Of a DNA stretch of 64,000 nt, positions 27,196-36,834 are shown one piece after another. This stretch comes from Methanooceanicella nereidis (GTDB lineage Archaea > Halobacteriota > Methanocellia > Methanocellales > Methanocellaceae), in the NCBI RefSeq assembly GCF_021023085.1, contig NZ_PGCK01000002.1, forward strand, positions 310,001-374,000. Direction: 5' to 3'. Position numbers and translations under genes: made by a program. The notes under the pieces are model-generated. The model ran no database searches. It saw only the letters and a list, made by a program, of their open reading frames with translations, and had not been told where the DNA came from. Within the stretch, counting starts at the first letter, position 1; each line of letters opens with the position of its first letter.

Positions 27196-27660
27196 TTGAG
27201 TAACATAATAAAAGCATTATTAGAGCTACAGGTGGCTGTGCCGTCCGAGATGATGCAAACGACAGTCATCGACGTGGTCAAACAGTCGGAAAATTTCAAG
27301 ACACTTGAAAAAGCGATACGGGAAGCGGGCCTGGCCGACGTATTAACAGGGCGCGGACCGTTTACTGTATTCGCGCCGAACGACGATGCGTTCAAAAGGA
27401 TACCCCAGGATACCCTGAACTCCATCTTGAAAGACAAATCCCGGCTGGCAAGGATTTTAAAATACCATGTCGTGAGAGGGAGGTATACCTCCAACGACCT
27501 ATCGGCCGAAGAGTCATTGAAGACACTGGAAGGGAGCGTTATTCCAATAAACATGACCGGTTATAACAGAATAATCGGAAGTGCGAAGGCCATACAGCCG
27601 GATATCAAAGCAAGCAATGGCATAATCCACGTGATCGATTCAGTGCTATTGCCTGAGTAA
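27196..27660 (+). CDS. Fasciclin (FAS1) domain protein
   Basis: 154 residues from TTG 27196, with AAGGAG about 8 bases upstream. One FAS1 domain covers the protein from TTVIDVVKQSENFKTLEKAI through GPFTVFAPNDDAFKRIP (H1) to the H2-like YHVVRGRYTS and IHVIDSVLLP. FAS1 domains mediate adhesion. No signal peptide is present, so unlike most family members it appears cytosolic or non-classically exported. Confidence 0.9.
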   Translation: MSNIIKALLELQVAVPSEMMQTTVIDVVKQSENFKTLEKAIREAGLADVLTGRGPFTVFAPNDDAFKRIPQDTLNSILKDKSRLARILKYHVVRGRYTSNDLSAEESLKTLEGSVIPINMTGYNRIIGSAKAIQPDIKASNGIIHVIDSVLLPE

Positions 27661-27677
27661 GAGACAAAGCATAAAAA

Positions 27678-27730
27678 GCCGGGGACGATAGTGGTCTAAA
27701 AACAATTACCCCGGCAAATATTTATTTTAC
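27678..27730 (+). terminator. Hairpin after fasciclin gene
   Basis: GCCGGGG (27678-27684) pairs with CCCCGGC (27709-27715) and is followed by AAATATTTATTTT. The loop is long (24 bases), so the call is moderate. Confidence 0.45.
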
Positions 27731-27863
27731 GTCCCGGTTTGAACCTTAGGGAAGATTTAATGATCGATGATTAAAACGGTTCGATGCTCAATCCCCTCGC
27801 GTTTAGATCATATATAGTAATGATATGATATTAGTTTTAAGAAAATATTAAAAAACAAAAAAT

Positions 27864-27888
27864 AGCCCATGCCTAAAGCATATGGGCT
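27864..27888 (-). terminator. Hairpin terminator of zinc-ribbon gene
   Basis: AGCCCAT and ATGGGCT form a 7-base stem. Read on the minus strand it is followed by a T-rich tract (TTTTTTGTTTTTT). It overlaps the end of the zinc-ribbon gene. Confidence 0.6.
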
Positions 27889-28376
27889 TAAAACAGCGGT
27901 TTACCGCCAGCGAGCTTTTGTGCCTCGTTATAGGTGTATACGGCAGCGCCGATGTGTATGACTGGCACGAAGAAGAAACAGCACAGCCCTACAAGGAACC
28001 ATACAAGTATGAGACCGGCTATGAACGTCACGATGTCGGCGAATATCAAGCCCAGGGTGATCAGTATTCCCGTCTGTTTTTTATCTTCAGGATATATCAG
28101 GAATAATCCCAGTCCCGGTATCAGAAGGCTGATTATGGCAGCCATTTCCGGCGTCATCTCTGAACTTCCCTTGCTTCCGCTGCTGTAAGAGCCGGACCTC
28201 GATAGCTGAGCACCACATTTCGTGCATATGATAGCAGCCTCGCTGCTCTTGGGTTCTCCACAATTAGTACAGTAGTTTACCACTTTTCTGGGATCGCATC
28301 CGCATTTAGGACAGGCTTTTGCCGCGATGCTTAGCTCTTCTCTGCAGTTACCACAATAGATCGTACCTTCAGGCAT
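27888..28376 (-). CDS. Double zinc-ribbon membrane protein
   Basis: 162 residues from ATG 28376, with GTGAGGT about 11 bases upstream. Four CxxC knuckles form two zinc ribbons (YCGNC/CPKC and YCTNC/CTKC). A Ser/Gly linker is followed by three hydrophobic helices starting AAIISLLIPGLGLF, which resembles the TM2-like, small-integral-protein type. Cytosolic ribbons with a membrane tail suggest a scaffold or protein-protein role; not established. Confidence 0.8.
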   Translation of the reverse strand: MPEGTIYCGNCREELSIAAKACPKCGCDPRKVVNYCTNCGEPKSSEAAIICTKCGAQLSRSGSYSSGSKGSSEMTPEMAAIISLLIPGLGLFLIYPEDKKQTGILITLGLIFADIVTFIAGLILVWFLVGLCCFFFVPVIHIGAAVYTYNEAQKLAGGKPLF

Positions 28377-28607
28377 ATTGTAACATAACCTCACTTTTAA
28401 AAGCATTTATGTCAAAATAAATCTTTTTTTACTGGATATTAATTAGTAAAATGTAACTAACCCCGACCGCATAAAGAATGATTGGATGATTGAGGGCAAG
28501 ATACTGTATATAATATCTTTATAATACTCATACGGGAATGCCAGGGCAGGTTTCTGTCGAACATATTGTTTCACTACTGCACCCTGGCGCAATTTAATAT
28601 CCGTCAC

Positions 28608-29159
28608 TCATTCAGTCTGTATATCCCTGACCGTTATCATGAAATGCAGTGTCTTGCCTGCCATCGGATGGTTAAAATCGATATATACGGTCTCATTACC
28701 ATCGATAGAGTCCACCCTGACAGGTTCCATGTTATAGTACAGAGTATCGTTGACGTAAGGCGTGATGTTGGCTGCCGTGAGCGTGCTCATCGGGACAGGC
28801 TGGATGAGAGAAGGATCATATTGCCCATACGCCTGCTCAGGTGTGAGCGTGATGTTCCGGGATTCATTTATCTTCATGCCTATCACCGCATCGTCAAATC
28901 CCTGTATGATCTCGCCTGATCCGGTCGTGAAAATTATGGGTTCATACGAAATATAAGGGTTAAAGATATCCGCTTCCTGTGCTATAGTCTCGTTCGAAGT
29001 ATCGAAGATCGTGCCGTCATCGAACCAGCCCGTATAGTCCACGGTAACGATGTCGCCAGCTTTCACCGTTTTTTCTGTGGTCGATCCTGTGCATCCCGCT
29101 ACCATAACTAGAGATAATACAAGCAGAATAGCGGATAGGTATTGTCTTTTACTTATCAT
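28608..29159 (-). CDS. FKBP-type peptidyl-prolyl isomerase lipoprotein
   Basis: 183 residues. A lipoprotein signal ends in MVAGC (Cys23). The FKBP domain begins GDIVTVDYTGWFDDGTIFDTS and has the flap insert (IF domain) with LTPEQAYGQYDPSLIQPVP, as in SlyD-type enzymes. It probably aids folding of proteins outside the membrane. Unlike SlyD it lacks a His-rich tail. Confidence 0.93.
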   Translation of the reverse strand: MISKRQYLSAILLVLSLVMVAGCTGSTTEKTVKAGDIVTVDYTGWFDDGTIFDTSNETIAQEADIFNPYISYEPIIFTTGSGEIIQGFDDAVIGMKINESRNITLTPEQAYGQYDPSLIQPVPMSTLTAANITPYVNDTLYYNMEPVRVDSIDGNETVYIDFNHPMAGKTLHFMITVRDIQTE

Positions 29160-29513
29160 AGATGATCACGAACATACTTTTAGAGATAGCAATGACTGAA
29201 GCTTATAAATCCTTTATCGTTAGATCGTCCAACTACAGGAATGAGTGCTCTGTCCCGCAAATTCGATGGCCTATAAGGTTACGTCGGATAAGCTTTCAAG
29301 GATATTGTTCGGGCAGTACATTGGTGTGATAAATTCTCATCCCCATGTCCAGCATAAAATATCTCGAGCATATACGATCATCAGCCAATGATCTATAAAC
29401 CAACTAATTAATGGCACACTGCAATAAGATGTTATATTGAGGCTTCTGTGTTTATGGGCCGGTTCGACTTTAAACACTTCTAAAAACATCAGCAATATCC
29501 TGGCAAAAGTGAC

Positions 29514-29534
29514 TGGACCATGATTTTAAAGGTC
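29514..29534 (+). other. Orphan terminator-like hairpin
   Basis: GGACC and GGTCC arms around ATGATTTTAAA are followed by a T/A-rich tract. It lies inside the 508-base gap 29160-29667, which shows no protein gene, so it may end a small transcript. The gap also holds a TATA-like TTTATATTATT near 29579. Confidence 0.3.
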
Positions 29535-29667
29535 CTTTTGAAAAAAATAATTTTTTAAAACGAGAAACAAATCATAAAATTTATATTATTTTAATAACAT
29601 ACGGTTAATATGCAAACGACCGTTAGATCGTAAAAAATCAAACGGCCTGCGAAAATGGGGGGTATAT

Positions 29668-30111
29668 ATTACGGTAGACTATCAGCAAGCGTTAAGCATC
29701 TTTAACGAGACTGTTTTTAATTTAAACTTGATCGCCGATTCACAGCGAATGAACACTATCAATGAGATAAACACGATACAGGCGCAGTCCATGGATCCTT
29801 CGGACATGGGAGCGTATAACCTGACTATGTACGGGATCAACTCAATAACTGATATAAAATCCCATATCATGAACACCGTCGGTGACGTGAACAATTACGA
29901 CATCTATAACAGTACTACTATGGGAGCGTACCAGGTAGACCCTACCGCTGTCCCTACAACTCTGATGTCAGGTGTTGTAAGCCAGTCAAGCGGAGCATTT
30001 TCTTCCGGAACGGTCACAACAAATCTAATGCCAGTACATGACCCGGTATTACTGCTTGTCATCATAGCCTTCGTAATAGTGCTCGGAAAGTTCATTTTTC
30101 TAAGAAGATGA
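29668..30111 (+). CDS. Small C-terminally anchored protein, probable ATT start
   Basis: 147 residues if translation begins at ATT 29668, which has GGGGGG 5 bases upstream; the first canonical codon (TTG 29728) has no ribosome binding site and cuts 20 residues of coding-like sequence (TVDYQQALSIFNETV). The body is rich in Asn/Ser/Thr (NTINEINTIQAQSMD). One membrane helix (LLLVIIAFVIVLGKFIF) ends in LRR. The bulk should be outside the cell or in the cytosol depending on topology. No family recognised. Confidence 0.6.
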   Translation: MTVDYQQALSIFNETVFNLNLIADSQRMNTINEINTIQAQSMDPSDMGAYNLTMYGINSITDIKSHIMNTVGDVNNYDIYNSTTMGAYQVDPTAVPTTLMSGVVSQSSGAFSSGTVTTNLMPVHDPVLLLVIIAFVIVLGKFIFLRR

Positions 30112-30363
30112 AAACAGTGAATGTTATAAAGGGGTCTCAAGCTCCCCATTTTATTGGGCTGGTGACAGTTTTACTGAGTCCAATATTTTTCTGTAGAATT
30201 ATCTGAAAATAATATTTGCATTTTTTCGGGACATATTATCGTTATTCGGATATAAGCGAGATATTGTCTATGAATAAAACGCATGTGACGTTCAGCTATC
30301 TAAAATACTGTGTTATTTTATCCAGAATGTTTTATATAAAAAAAGTATACGATTTTTGTGTGG

Positions 30364-31098
30364 ATGATGAAAAAATCATTTTTATCGATAATATGCATGT
30401 CAATGCTTCTGGCAGGATGCATTCACCCGCAGGAGGACATTACTGCAGTGACTTTATCTCCGCTGTCCGGGTCGATAAAGCTTCCTGAGCCCTCACACGA
30501 CAGCGATACTTCGGTCGAAGAAGCTCTTTCCAGTAGAAGGTCTGTCAGAGAGTTCAAGGACGCATCCCTGACACTTACAGAAATATCGCAGCTGCTATGG
30601 GCGGCTCAAGGTATCACTGATCCGCGGGGCTTCAGGACAGCGCCGTCCGCGGGAGCCCTGTACCCGCTCGAAGTATATGTTGTGGCTGGAAATGTGGAGG
30701 GGCTGGCTCCGGGCGTTTACAAGTACAGGCCTGCCGGACATGACCTGATACCGGTCAAAGAAGGTGATGCAAGGGACGGGCTATGTAAGGCAGCCCTTGG
30801 ACAGCCATGTGTCAAAGGAGGTGCTGTGGACATCGTCATCTCGGGAGTGTACGAGATGACGACAGGAAAATATAGTACGCCGGAACAGGATTACAGGACC
30901 GGGGCGAGTTACCCCAGAGGCGTGAAATATGTCCATATGGAAGCCGGACATTCCGCACAGAATGTCTGCCTACAGGCAGAGTCGCTTGGCCTGGGCACCG
31001 TGACAATAGGTGCTTTCTCCGACAGTGAAGTGAAAAGGATTATAGGGATGCCTGAGGAAGAACGACCGCTATACATAATGCCCGTAGGAAGAGTATAA
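30364..31098 (+). CDS. SagB/ThcOx-type nitroreductase lipoprotein
   Basis: 244 residues from ATG 30364; ATG 30367 and GTG 30358 are alternatives. A TTTATATA box at 30331 implies a very short leader. The signal ends in LLAGC, a lipobox. The nitroreductase domain has SRRSVREFKD, SAGALYPLEVYVV and ESLGLGTVTIGAF, the SagB-type pattern of FMN-dependent oxidases. Family members oxidise azolines or reduce small compounds; the export signal is unusual for a flavoenzyme of this type in an anaerobe. Confidence 0.87.
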   Translation: MMKKSFLSIICMSMLLAGCIHPQEDITAVTLSPLSGSIKLPEPSHDSDTSVEEALSSRRSVREFKDASLTLTEISQLLWAAQGITDPRGFRTAPSAGALYPLEVYVVAGNVEGLAPGVYKYRPAGHDLIPVKEGDARDGLCKAALGQPCVKGGAVDIVISGVYEMTTGKYSTPEQDYRTGASYPRGVKYVHMEAGHSAQNVCLQAESLGLGTVTIGAFSDSEVKRIIGMPEEERPLYIMPVGRV

Positions 31099-31138
31099 CG
31101 GCATGTACCTTTAATACATAATTTGTTATCTTCTTTTT

Positions 31139-31325
31139 CACCACAAAGCGCTCAACGGGCTCGAAGGTTCACAAAGGACATTATTTAAAAAATAATAATT
31201 ATCTAAAAAAATTTGTGTACCTTATTCGCCTTTGAGCGCTTCGTGGTGAAAAATAGTGGTCCTTAGAGCCCCTAGAGCGCTTCGGGTTAATAAATTAGTA
31301 GCCTTCAGGCCCTTTGTGGTTGACT
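31139..31325. repeat. Dispersed palindromic repeat, site C
   Basis: Left arm CCACAAAGCGCTCAACGGGC, degenerate core ATAATTATCTAAAAAAA, right arms CGCCTTTGAGCGCTTCGTGG and two further degenerate copies. The flank AATCAAAGAT...CATACATTAA that follows is also present at site D, so the element extends past the arms. It fills the gap 31099-31442. Confidence 0.8.
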
Positions 31326-31442
31326 TAATCAAAGATAATATGACCCATACATTAAAGAAATACATTACATAACATTTTATTAAAAAGAAAAAAAGAAGGT
31401 TCCGCATTCCGATAATCAATATGCGTTACCCGCTTTCTGACG

Positions 31443-32813
31443 TCAGACTTTGAGCTCATATAATAATGCGGCCGCCGACTTGATACCGTTATTGAAATCT
31501 TCAAGGCTGAAACGCTCGTTAGGGGAATGTGCTCCGTCATCCGGGCTTCCCCATCCGATCAGGAGTATGTTCTCAATGCCAAGGACATTTTTAAAATCGC
31601 TGACGATCCCGATGGACCCCCCTTCCCTTATGAACACGGGCGTTTTACCGAACCCCGACTGTATCGCGCAAAAAGCGGCTTTTATAGTATCGTTTTCACG
31701 CGGCACTATGACAGGATGGTTTTTCTGAAACTCGGTCATCTGGACAGTAACGCCTTCCGGAGAGATGGAATTTACATATTCCTTGAATAACGCTGTGATC
31801 TTCTCCGGGTCCTGGTCTGGCACCAGCCTCATGCTGACTTTAGCCCCGGCTTTTGAAGGTATTATCGTCTTTGTTCCGGGGCCCGAATAACCGCCCCATA
31901 TCCCGTTAATGTCCAGAGTCGGGCGGGCTTTCATACATTCGAGCGGAGTATACCCTTTTTCAGGCTTGAGATGCTTGATGCACAGGTGTTTCTTAACCGC
32001 CTCTTCCTCATACGGCAAAGACGCCATTTCTTTACATTCCCACGGCTCTATGTCGATAACATCATCATAGAAACCTGGTATGAGGATCTTTCCTTCATTG
32101 TCCATCAATCTGCTTAATATTTCCACCAGTACGTTCGCAGGGTTGGCCACTGCACCGCCATAATGTCCGGAATGCAGGTCAAAGGCCGGACCGTATACGT
32201 CAAGCTGCAAATATGTTATACCCCTCAGCCCATAGCATATGGTAGGCATCCCGGAAGCGAACTGCGCGCTGTCAGATATTGCAATGGCATCCGCTTCGAG
32301 CTCTTTTTTATGTTTTTTCACAAAAGGTACAAGGTTAATGCTTCCCAGCTCTTCTTCGCCCTCTACAAGGAATTTGACGTTGATCGGTATCTCGCCGGAT
32401 TCGGACAGGATCGCTTCAATCGCTTTCAGGTAGGTGAGGAACTGGCCTTTATCATCGGTAGCGCCGCGGCCATAAATATATCCATCCCTTATTTCAGGCG
32501 AGAACGGAGGGCTTTTCCATGCCTCGACAGGATCTGGCGGCTGAACGTCGTAATGCCCGTATATGAGCAGTGTTTGCTGATCTTTATAAGGGCATCTTTC
32601 AGCGTATATGACCGGATGCCCCTCGGTCTCATACGATCTGCCCTCAAAGCCCATTTTTTGTAATTTTTCCAGCACCCATTCCGCGGCTTTCCTGACATCA
32701 TTAGCATGTTTTGGGTCGGCGCTGACGCTGGGAATGCGAATGAACTCCATAAGCTCTTTTTCATAAGCATGACGTTCTTTCCCTATCTTTTCCAGTATCT
32801 CTGCAGGGATCAT
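31443..32813 (-). CDS. M20-family metallopeptidase (dipeptidase)
   Basis: 456 residues from ATG 32813, supported by GTGAT 5 bases upstream. Zinc-binding motifs of the M20/CNDP group: IYGHYDVQPPDP, GRGATDDKGQ and the catalytic EGEEELGS. The lid domain (about 200-360) has HSGHYGGAVANP. GIVSDFKNVLGI and GAHSPNERF close the active site. It should hydrolyse dipeptides or related amides in the cytosol. Confidence 0.93.
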   Translation of the reverse strand: MIPAEILEKIGKERHAYEKELMEFIRIPSVSADPKHANDVRKAAEWVLEKLQKMGFEGRSYETEGHPVIYAERCPYKDQQTLLIYGHYDVQPPDPVEAWKSPPFSPEIRDGYIYGRGATDDKGQFLTYLKAIEAILSESGEIPINVKFLVEGEEELGSINLVPFVKKHKKELEADAIAISDSAQFASGMPTICYGLRGITYLQLDVYGPAFDLHSGHYGGAVANPANVLVEILSRLMDNEGKILIPGFYDDVIDIEPWECKEMASLPYEEEAVKKHLCIKHLKPEKGYTPLECMKARPTLDINGIWGGYSGPGTKTIIPSKAGAKVSMRLVPDQDPEKITALFKEYVNSISPEGVTVQMTEFQKNHPVIVPRENDTIKAAFCAIQSGFGKTPVFIREGGSIGIVSDFKNVLGIENILLIGWGSPDDGAHSPNERFSLEDFNNGIKSAAALLYELKV

Positions 32814-32955
32814 AAAAATCACGATAATATGGCTTTTCATTATACACTTTTTTATCAGGTAATAAATGATACCATCATTTTGAATTGATAATTCAAAAAT
32901 AAATTTAAAGGATAGACCTATTTAAAAAAATTAACAATAAAAAAAGAACATTAGC

Positions 32956-33999
32956 CTATCTTTTTAATAACATTATCACGAAGAACCCTCCGCAGATCAA
33001 TAAGACCAATCCTAAGGCAATATAGGTAAAGTAACTAACCAATGAATCAGTAGACGCTTTCGGATCGGGATTTACAGGATTTTTCCCGGTCGGATCAGAT
33101 GTAGGGCTCGAGACAGGATCTGAGGTCGAATGAGGGGCCGGGGTTACTGTGGGCTGAGATGTCGGGCTCGAGACAGGATTTTGCTGTGGCGTAAACGTCA
33201 TGTTTTGTCCGGTTGCATTACCTGCAGGCTCTACGCTGTCCTGTAAGACCAGGTTCAAAGTCAACGTGCCTGACTGGAATATCTCTATGATCTGATAAGT
33301 GGCCTTCCCGTCTTTTTCCGCGGTAATATTATATGTGCCTGCGGGAACCATGTCGAAACTAAATGAGCCGGCAGGACTTGAAATGCCGGTCCCCGTCAGC
33401 TGAGGATTATTTATTATGTCCGGAAGGCCGGTGTTCACACTTTTGCCATTCTCGGAAGCTGTATTCCATATCGTGATCTTTACGCCCTGTATGCCGTTCA
33501 TTTTCATATCTTTTATCATACCGGAAATGTTGAAGCACGGGTCCGGTACAGGAGCAGGCGTTATAATCGGGGTTGTCGTTACAGAGGGAACGGGCGAAGT
33601 AGTCGGTGTGGGGGACGGAATGATTACCGGGGGTGGGGATACGCCCATATTGTTAAAAGTATAATCCGCCCGGACATCAGTCATGCCGCTCTCGTACATG
33701 AACGTGCTGCTGGTGTCCAGTTTTGAGCCGCCATAGAAAATTTCTACAGATAACAGTTTATCGGTATCTACGAAAAGCTCATAATAGCCGTTACCGTCGG
33801 TTACTGTGCTTACGCTTCCCCCGGTCATGTAAACATATTTAATGGTCGCTTCGCCGGTCGGGACATTATTTATGCTGACTGTCCCATTGACCTTTACGGA
33901 ACTTGAGGCGCTCGCGGATGAGATAAAGCTGATACCCGCTATACATAACACGAAAAGGATAACTATTGTAAACTTAATTTTACTATTCATTCCATCCAT
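32956..33999 (-). CDS. Anchored surface protein with two Cna-like domains
   Basis: 347 residues from ATG 33999 (ATG 33990 also possible). A signal helix ends near SSASASSSVKVNG. Two carboxypeptidase-regulatory-like beta domains (about 35-115 and 160-255; VNGTVSINNVPTGEATIKYV and GMIKDMKMNGIQGVKI) are joined by a Pro/Thr/Ser linker. A second Pro/Thr/Ser stalk leads to a C-terminal membrane helix (YIALGLVLLICGGFFVI) and LLKR. This is the last gene of the eight-gene exported-protein operon. Confidence 0.8.
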   Translation of the reverse strand: MDGMNSKIKFTIVILFVLCIAGISFISSASASSSVKVNGTVSINNVPTGEATIKYVYMTGGSVSTVTDGNGYYELFVDTDKLLSVEIFYGGSKLDTSSTFMYESGMTDVRADYTFNNMGVSPPPVIIPSPTPTTSPVPSVTTTPIITPAPVPDPCFNISGMIKDMKMNGIQGVKITIWNTASENGKSVNTGLPDIINNPQLTGTGISSPAGSFSFDMVPAGTYNITAEKDGKATYQIIEIFQSGTLTLNLVLQDSVEPAGNATGQNMTFTPQQNPVSSPTSQPTVTPAPHSTSDPVSSPTSDPTGKNPVNPDPKASTDSLVSYFTYIALGLVLLICGGFFVIMLLKR

Positions 34000-34048
34000 C
34001 CCATAATTTTTACCAGGTCTAATGTTGATACAATACGGGCCATTTTTT

Positions 34049-34615
34049 TCAAATATGCCATACCACAAGTTTTACTTCCACGACTTTGGGCATCGAGTTT
34101 TTTCTGGAAGGCTCGTTCCAGAACCAGGACATATACATATCCCCGTAATCCTCATCATTCAAAGTTACCAGCCGGGAGACCGCTACGGCATTATCATGAG
34201 GGTCGCCGTGCCATATGACAGGCTTATCAGTAAAGACACCGCCATCGTCATATCTGAACCGGACGTTATACTGGACGTTACCGGGAAGGCCGGAGCTTAT
34301 AGAATCCCTGAGATCACCGATGTAAGTGTCGTTGAGTGGGACTTCGTTATCGGCGTCAGTTCCCGTGCCGTTCCATCCGCACACATATTTTTTCAGGTCT
34401 CCGGGATGATTAACGTCGGAAACGCTAAGGATATTCAATACATCCTGGGCCATTACGCTCATTTTCATTTCCGAGGTCTTTTCGGTTTGGGGGGAAACGA
34501 ACGTAATGGAACCCAGGACGAAAGACAAAGTAATAATCATAATAACGGAAGCAACTATGCCTTCGATCGTGTATAACTGGGCAGAATCATCTTTGAGAAG
34601 GAATATCTTTACCAT
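34049..34615 (-). CDS. Pilin-like membrane-anchored protein
   Basis: 188 residues from ATG 34615, with AAGGTG 5 bases upstream. A short charged N-terminus (KIFLLKDDSAQLYTIEG) precedes one hydrophobic helix (IVASVIMIITLSFVLGSITF) and an outside domain ending VVEVKLVVWHI. The form is that of archaeal pilin-like subunits, although a class III prepilin cleavage site is not certain. It overlaps the upstream gene by 7 bases. Confidence 0.7.
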   Translation of the reverse strand: MVKIFLLKDDSAQLYTIEGIVASVIMIITLSFVLGSITFVSPQTEKTSEMKMSVMAQDVLNILSVSDVNHPGDLKKYVCGWNGTGTDADNEVPLNDTYIGDLRDSISSGLPGNVQYNVRFRYDDGGVFTDKPVIWHGDPHDNAVAVSRLVTLNDEDYGDMYMSWFWNEPSRKNSMPKVVEVKLVVWHI

Positions 34616-35589
34616 GACCACACCTTCAGTTTAAGTATGCCCGGAGAGTAAAGGCTCCAGTAATACGGATTAGTTTCTTCGAAATACTGAGCGCCGGACG
34701 GGAAACTGCCCGGGCTCATCGATGTCGCTATTATCATCCTGATGACGGACATATCTTTTATCGTGGATCCCGGAATGACCAGGTCTATAACATCATCGCT
34801 ATCATATGTGACGACGTAATAATTTCCGGCTACCGGCTGCAATACGCCATTTTTATAGACTTTGAACTTATCCGGGGTCATGCTCGGAAAAGTGATATTA
34901 TAGGCGGTCATTACCTGCTGGATCCCGAAGTTAATGGCGGTTCCCGTTGAATTTTGTATGGTGATCGTCACGTTATTATCATATTTTTTTAAGGGATCGA
35001 CTATTAGCTCCAGGTTCGAATTTCCTGTCGTTTTAGCCCCGTCTATCAAAAGCCTCTTTCCCTCGTCGATAAGAACGTTCCTTTCCATATATTCGACATT
35101 ATAATTGCCGGGCGTCGGCCCTTTAAGTAAAAGAGTCATATTTCCTGAAGGCGTCATTTTTTCTATAGTCAGGTTATAATCGTAAACAATAGAATTATTC
35201 AGTCCCAGCTTATCCCTGGACAGATCATATGAGATGCTCTTATTAAGAGCCGCTATCTTCTTTTTTGACAGCACGTTCGGTATTGTTTTATCTACGGCAA
35301 GCCCGATACGGGTAACGTTCGCCAGGTTCTCCTGATCTTCCCATGATATGTCGCTCCTTGCAGGAGAAACGCTTGTGTTAGTATACCAGCCCGGGTCTTC
35401 GGCCAGTATACAGCTTGTTCGGTAGATGACTGAGCCCAGGTCGACGGAATTTGTCTGGTAAGGTATGAATATGCCGGGAATAGAGTATGCGAGGAACAGG
35501 AATGCCATTAAGAACACACCGACCCCTATCAGGAAATCAACGTTCATCGAAGCCCTATCATTATACGTGAATGGTGTTTCTGCCGGCAT
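34609..35589 (-). CDS. Pilin-like membrane-anchored protein, large
   Basis: 326 residues, ATG supported by GAGGT 7 bases upstream. The N-terminus NDRASMNVDFLIGVGVFLMAFLFLAY has a short polar leader then a hydrophobic helix, like archaeal pilin-type proteins. The outside part is Asn/Thr rich with many N-x-S/T sites. No enzyme motif. It lies in the middle of the operon and is spaced 11 bases from its upstream neighbour. Confidence 0.7.
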   Translation of the reverse strand: MPAETPFTYNDRASMNVDFLIGVGVFLMAFLFLAYSIPGIFIPYQTNSVDLGSVIYRTSCILAEDPGWYTNTSVSPARSDISWEDQENLANVTRIGLAVDKTIPNVLSKKKIAALNKSISYDLSRDKLGLNNSIVYDYNLTIEKMTPSGNMTLLLKGPTPGNYNVEYMERNVLIDEGKRLLIDGAKTTGNSNLELIVDPLKKYDNNVTITIQNSTGTAINFGIQQVMTAYNITFPSMTPDKFKVYKNGVLQPVAGNYYVVTYDSDDVIDLVIPGSTIKDMSVIRMIIATSMSPGSFPSGAQYFEETNPYYWSLYSPGILKLKVWSW

Positions 35590-35600
35590 TCTAGTAACCT

Positions 35601-36362
35601 CTAATCTATCTTCATATCAATGTCATACCTGACTATCATGACACGCTTCACATTGCCAAGCGTGGCATTTACCCAGCCGTCCGATGATGGCTGTATCGTC
35701 ATCACGGGAGTGAAATCGTTGGTAAAATATGATTTCCAGGCATCGGTGGCATTTGTCATGACGCATATCTCGACTGTGTTCTCCGGCCCGGAGATGTCTA
35801 TAAGTTCGGAGCCGGAATATTTCATCTGTATGGAGCATAGCGCAGAGTTACCCACAGCTGCTCGCTCTCCCTTAAGATCGATGACAGTGATCATCAGTGT
35901 CTTCGAATCAGGGGAATAATACATCCTCGGAGGCTTTGACATGATAGAGGATATTGAGTACTCCTCTACGATCGCGCCGTTCTCCAGAGAGATCGCCCGG
36001 TCGTTGCGGCTCGATTCGAACCGTACGGAGCCATAATTGCCGCTATAGATCGGGACTGCGCCGCCTGAAGGAAATTTAACGACAAGCATATTATCGTCGG
36101 GCTCCAGTCTCAGAGAACCCATATCAAATTTTATCCGGGTAGTTTTCACCGGGGAGGATTCCAGCGCGGTCTTCGTAAGATCGCTGGCAAGGACGTTGAA
36201 GCTCTGCTCTACACCCTGAAAGCTTGTGCGCGCCTCAGTATCCTTTATTACCTGATCCCCGCTGACGAGGACGATGCCGATGCAGGTTATGACCATACCG
36301 AAGATTATCACGTAGCCTATAGCCTCTGACACGGCTCTTTCATCACTAAATAATCCCATCAT
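35601..36362 (-). CDS. Pilin/flagellin-like protein with SEAIGYVI helix
   Basis: 253 residues, start supported by GGTGGT 5 bases upstream. The N-terminus SDERAVSEAIGYVIIFGMVIT is the clearest archaeal pilin signature in the cluster: a charged leader, then a hydrophobic helix with Glu near its start. The beta-rich outside domain ends IVRYDIDMKID. It resembles the large pilin-type membrane proteins of haloarchaeal and methanogen pil-like clusters. Assembly by an ATPase/platform pair is expected, but none is in the window. Confidence 0.75.
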   Translation of the reverse strand: MMGLFSDERAVSEAIGYVIIFGMVITCIGIVLVSGDQVIKDTEARTSFQGVEQSFNVLASDLTKTALESSPVKTTRIKFDMGSLRLEPDDNMLVVKFPSGGAVPIYSGNYGSVRFESSRNDRAISLENGAIVEEYSISSIMSKPPRMYYSPDSKTLMITVIDLKGERAAVGNSALCSIQMKYSGSELIDISGPENTVEICVMTNATDAWKSYFTNDFTPVMTIQPSSDGWVNATLGNVKRVMIVRYDIDMKID

Positions 36363-36372
36363 TCCATACCAC

Positions 36373-36834
36373 CTATCTTGAGCTGTACCTTATCGTATGC
36401 AGGGCGTTCAAGCTGCTTGTGTTCCCGCTTACAGGTATAGTCGAGTTCACGCCGTTCAGGGTGAGCGTAACATAGATACCGTTCTCAATGCTGTACACTG
36501 TGACTTCTTTATCGAGACCGTTAGGGCTTGTCTGTATGCCCACATTATAATGATATCCGGCAACATCGGTCGGAATATAAAAGTTGGTCCTTATGGAGCC
36601 GTTATCAGGTGCGACCAGATAGGTATCGATAAGCTTTGTATCGACGTCATTTCCGATGTCTACGAACTGGTTCTGGCACACGGTCCTTTTCGGAGTATCG
36701 ATGAACATTGATTGTGACATTGTGATGAATACGGTAAAGATAAACATCGCGAGCATGAATGTAATAATATACTCTGTGACGATGTTTACACCGTCGTCAT
36801 TTCGTAATAACATCCTGCCGGAAATTTTAAGCAC
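36373..36834 (-). CDS. Pilin-like small membrane protein
   Basis: 153 residues from GTG 36834 (ATG 36813 is the alternative). RNDDGVNIVTEYIITFMLAMFIFTVFI is a short leader with a Thr-Glu-Tyr entry into a hydrophobic helix, as in archaeal pilins. The outside domain is a small beta fold (YHYNVGIQ, TVYSIENGIYVTLT). It overlaps the upstream gene by 8 bases. Confidence 0.7.
   Translation of the reverse strand: MLKISGRMLLRNDDGVNIVTEYIITFMLAMFIFTVFITMSQSMFIDTPKRTVCQNQFVDIGNDVDTKLIDTYLVAPDNGSIRTNFYIPTDVAGYHYNVGIQTSPNGLDKEVTVYSIENGIYVTLTLNGVNSTIPVSGNTSSLNALHTIRYSSR

Noticed and set aside
28541-28600. GCCAGGG/CCCTGGC inverted repeat after the FKBP gene
   Set aside because: The loop is over 40 bases and no T-tract follows on the minus strand, so it was not called as a terminator.
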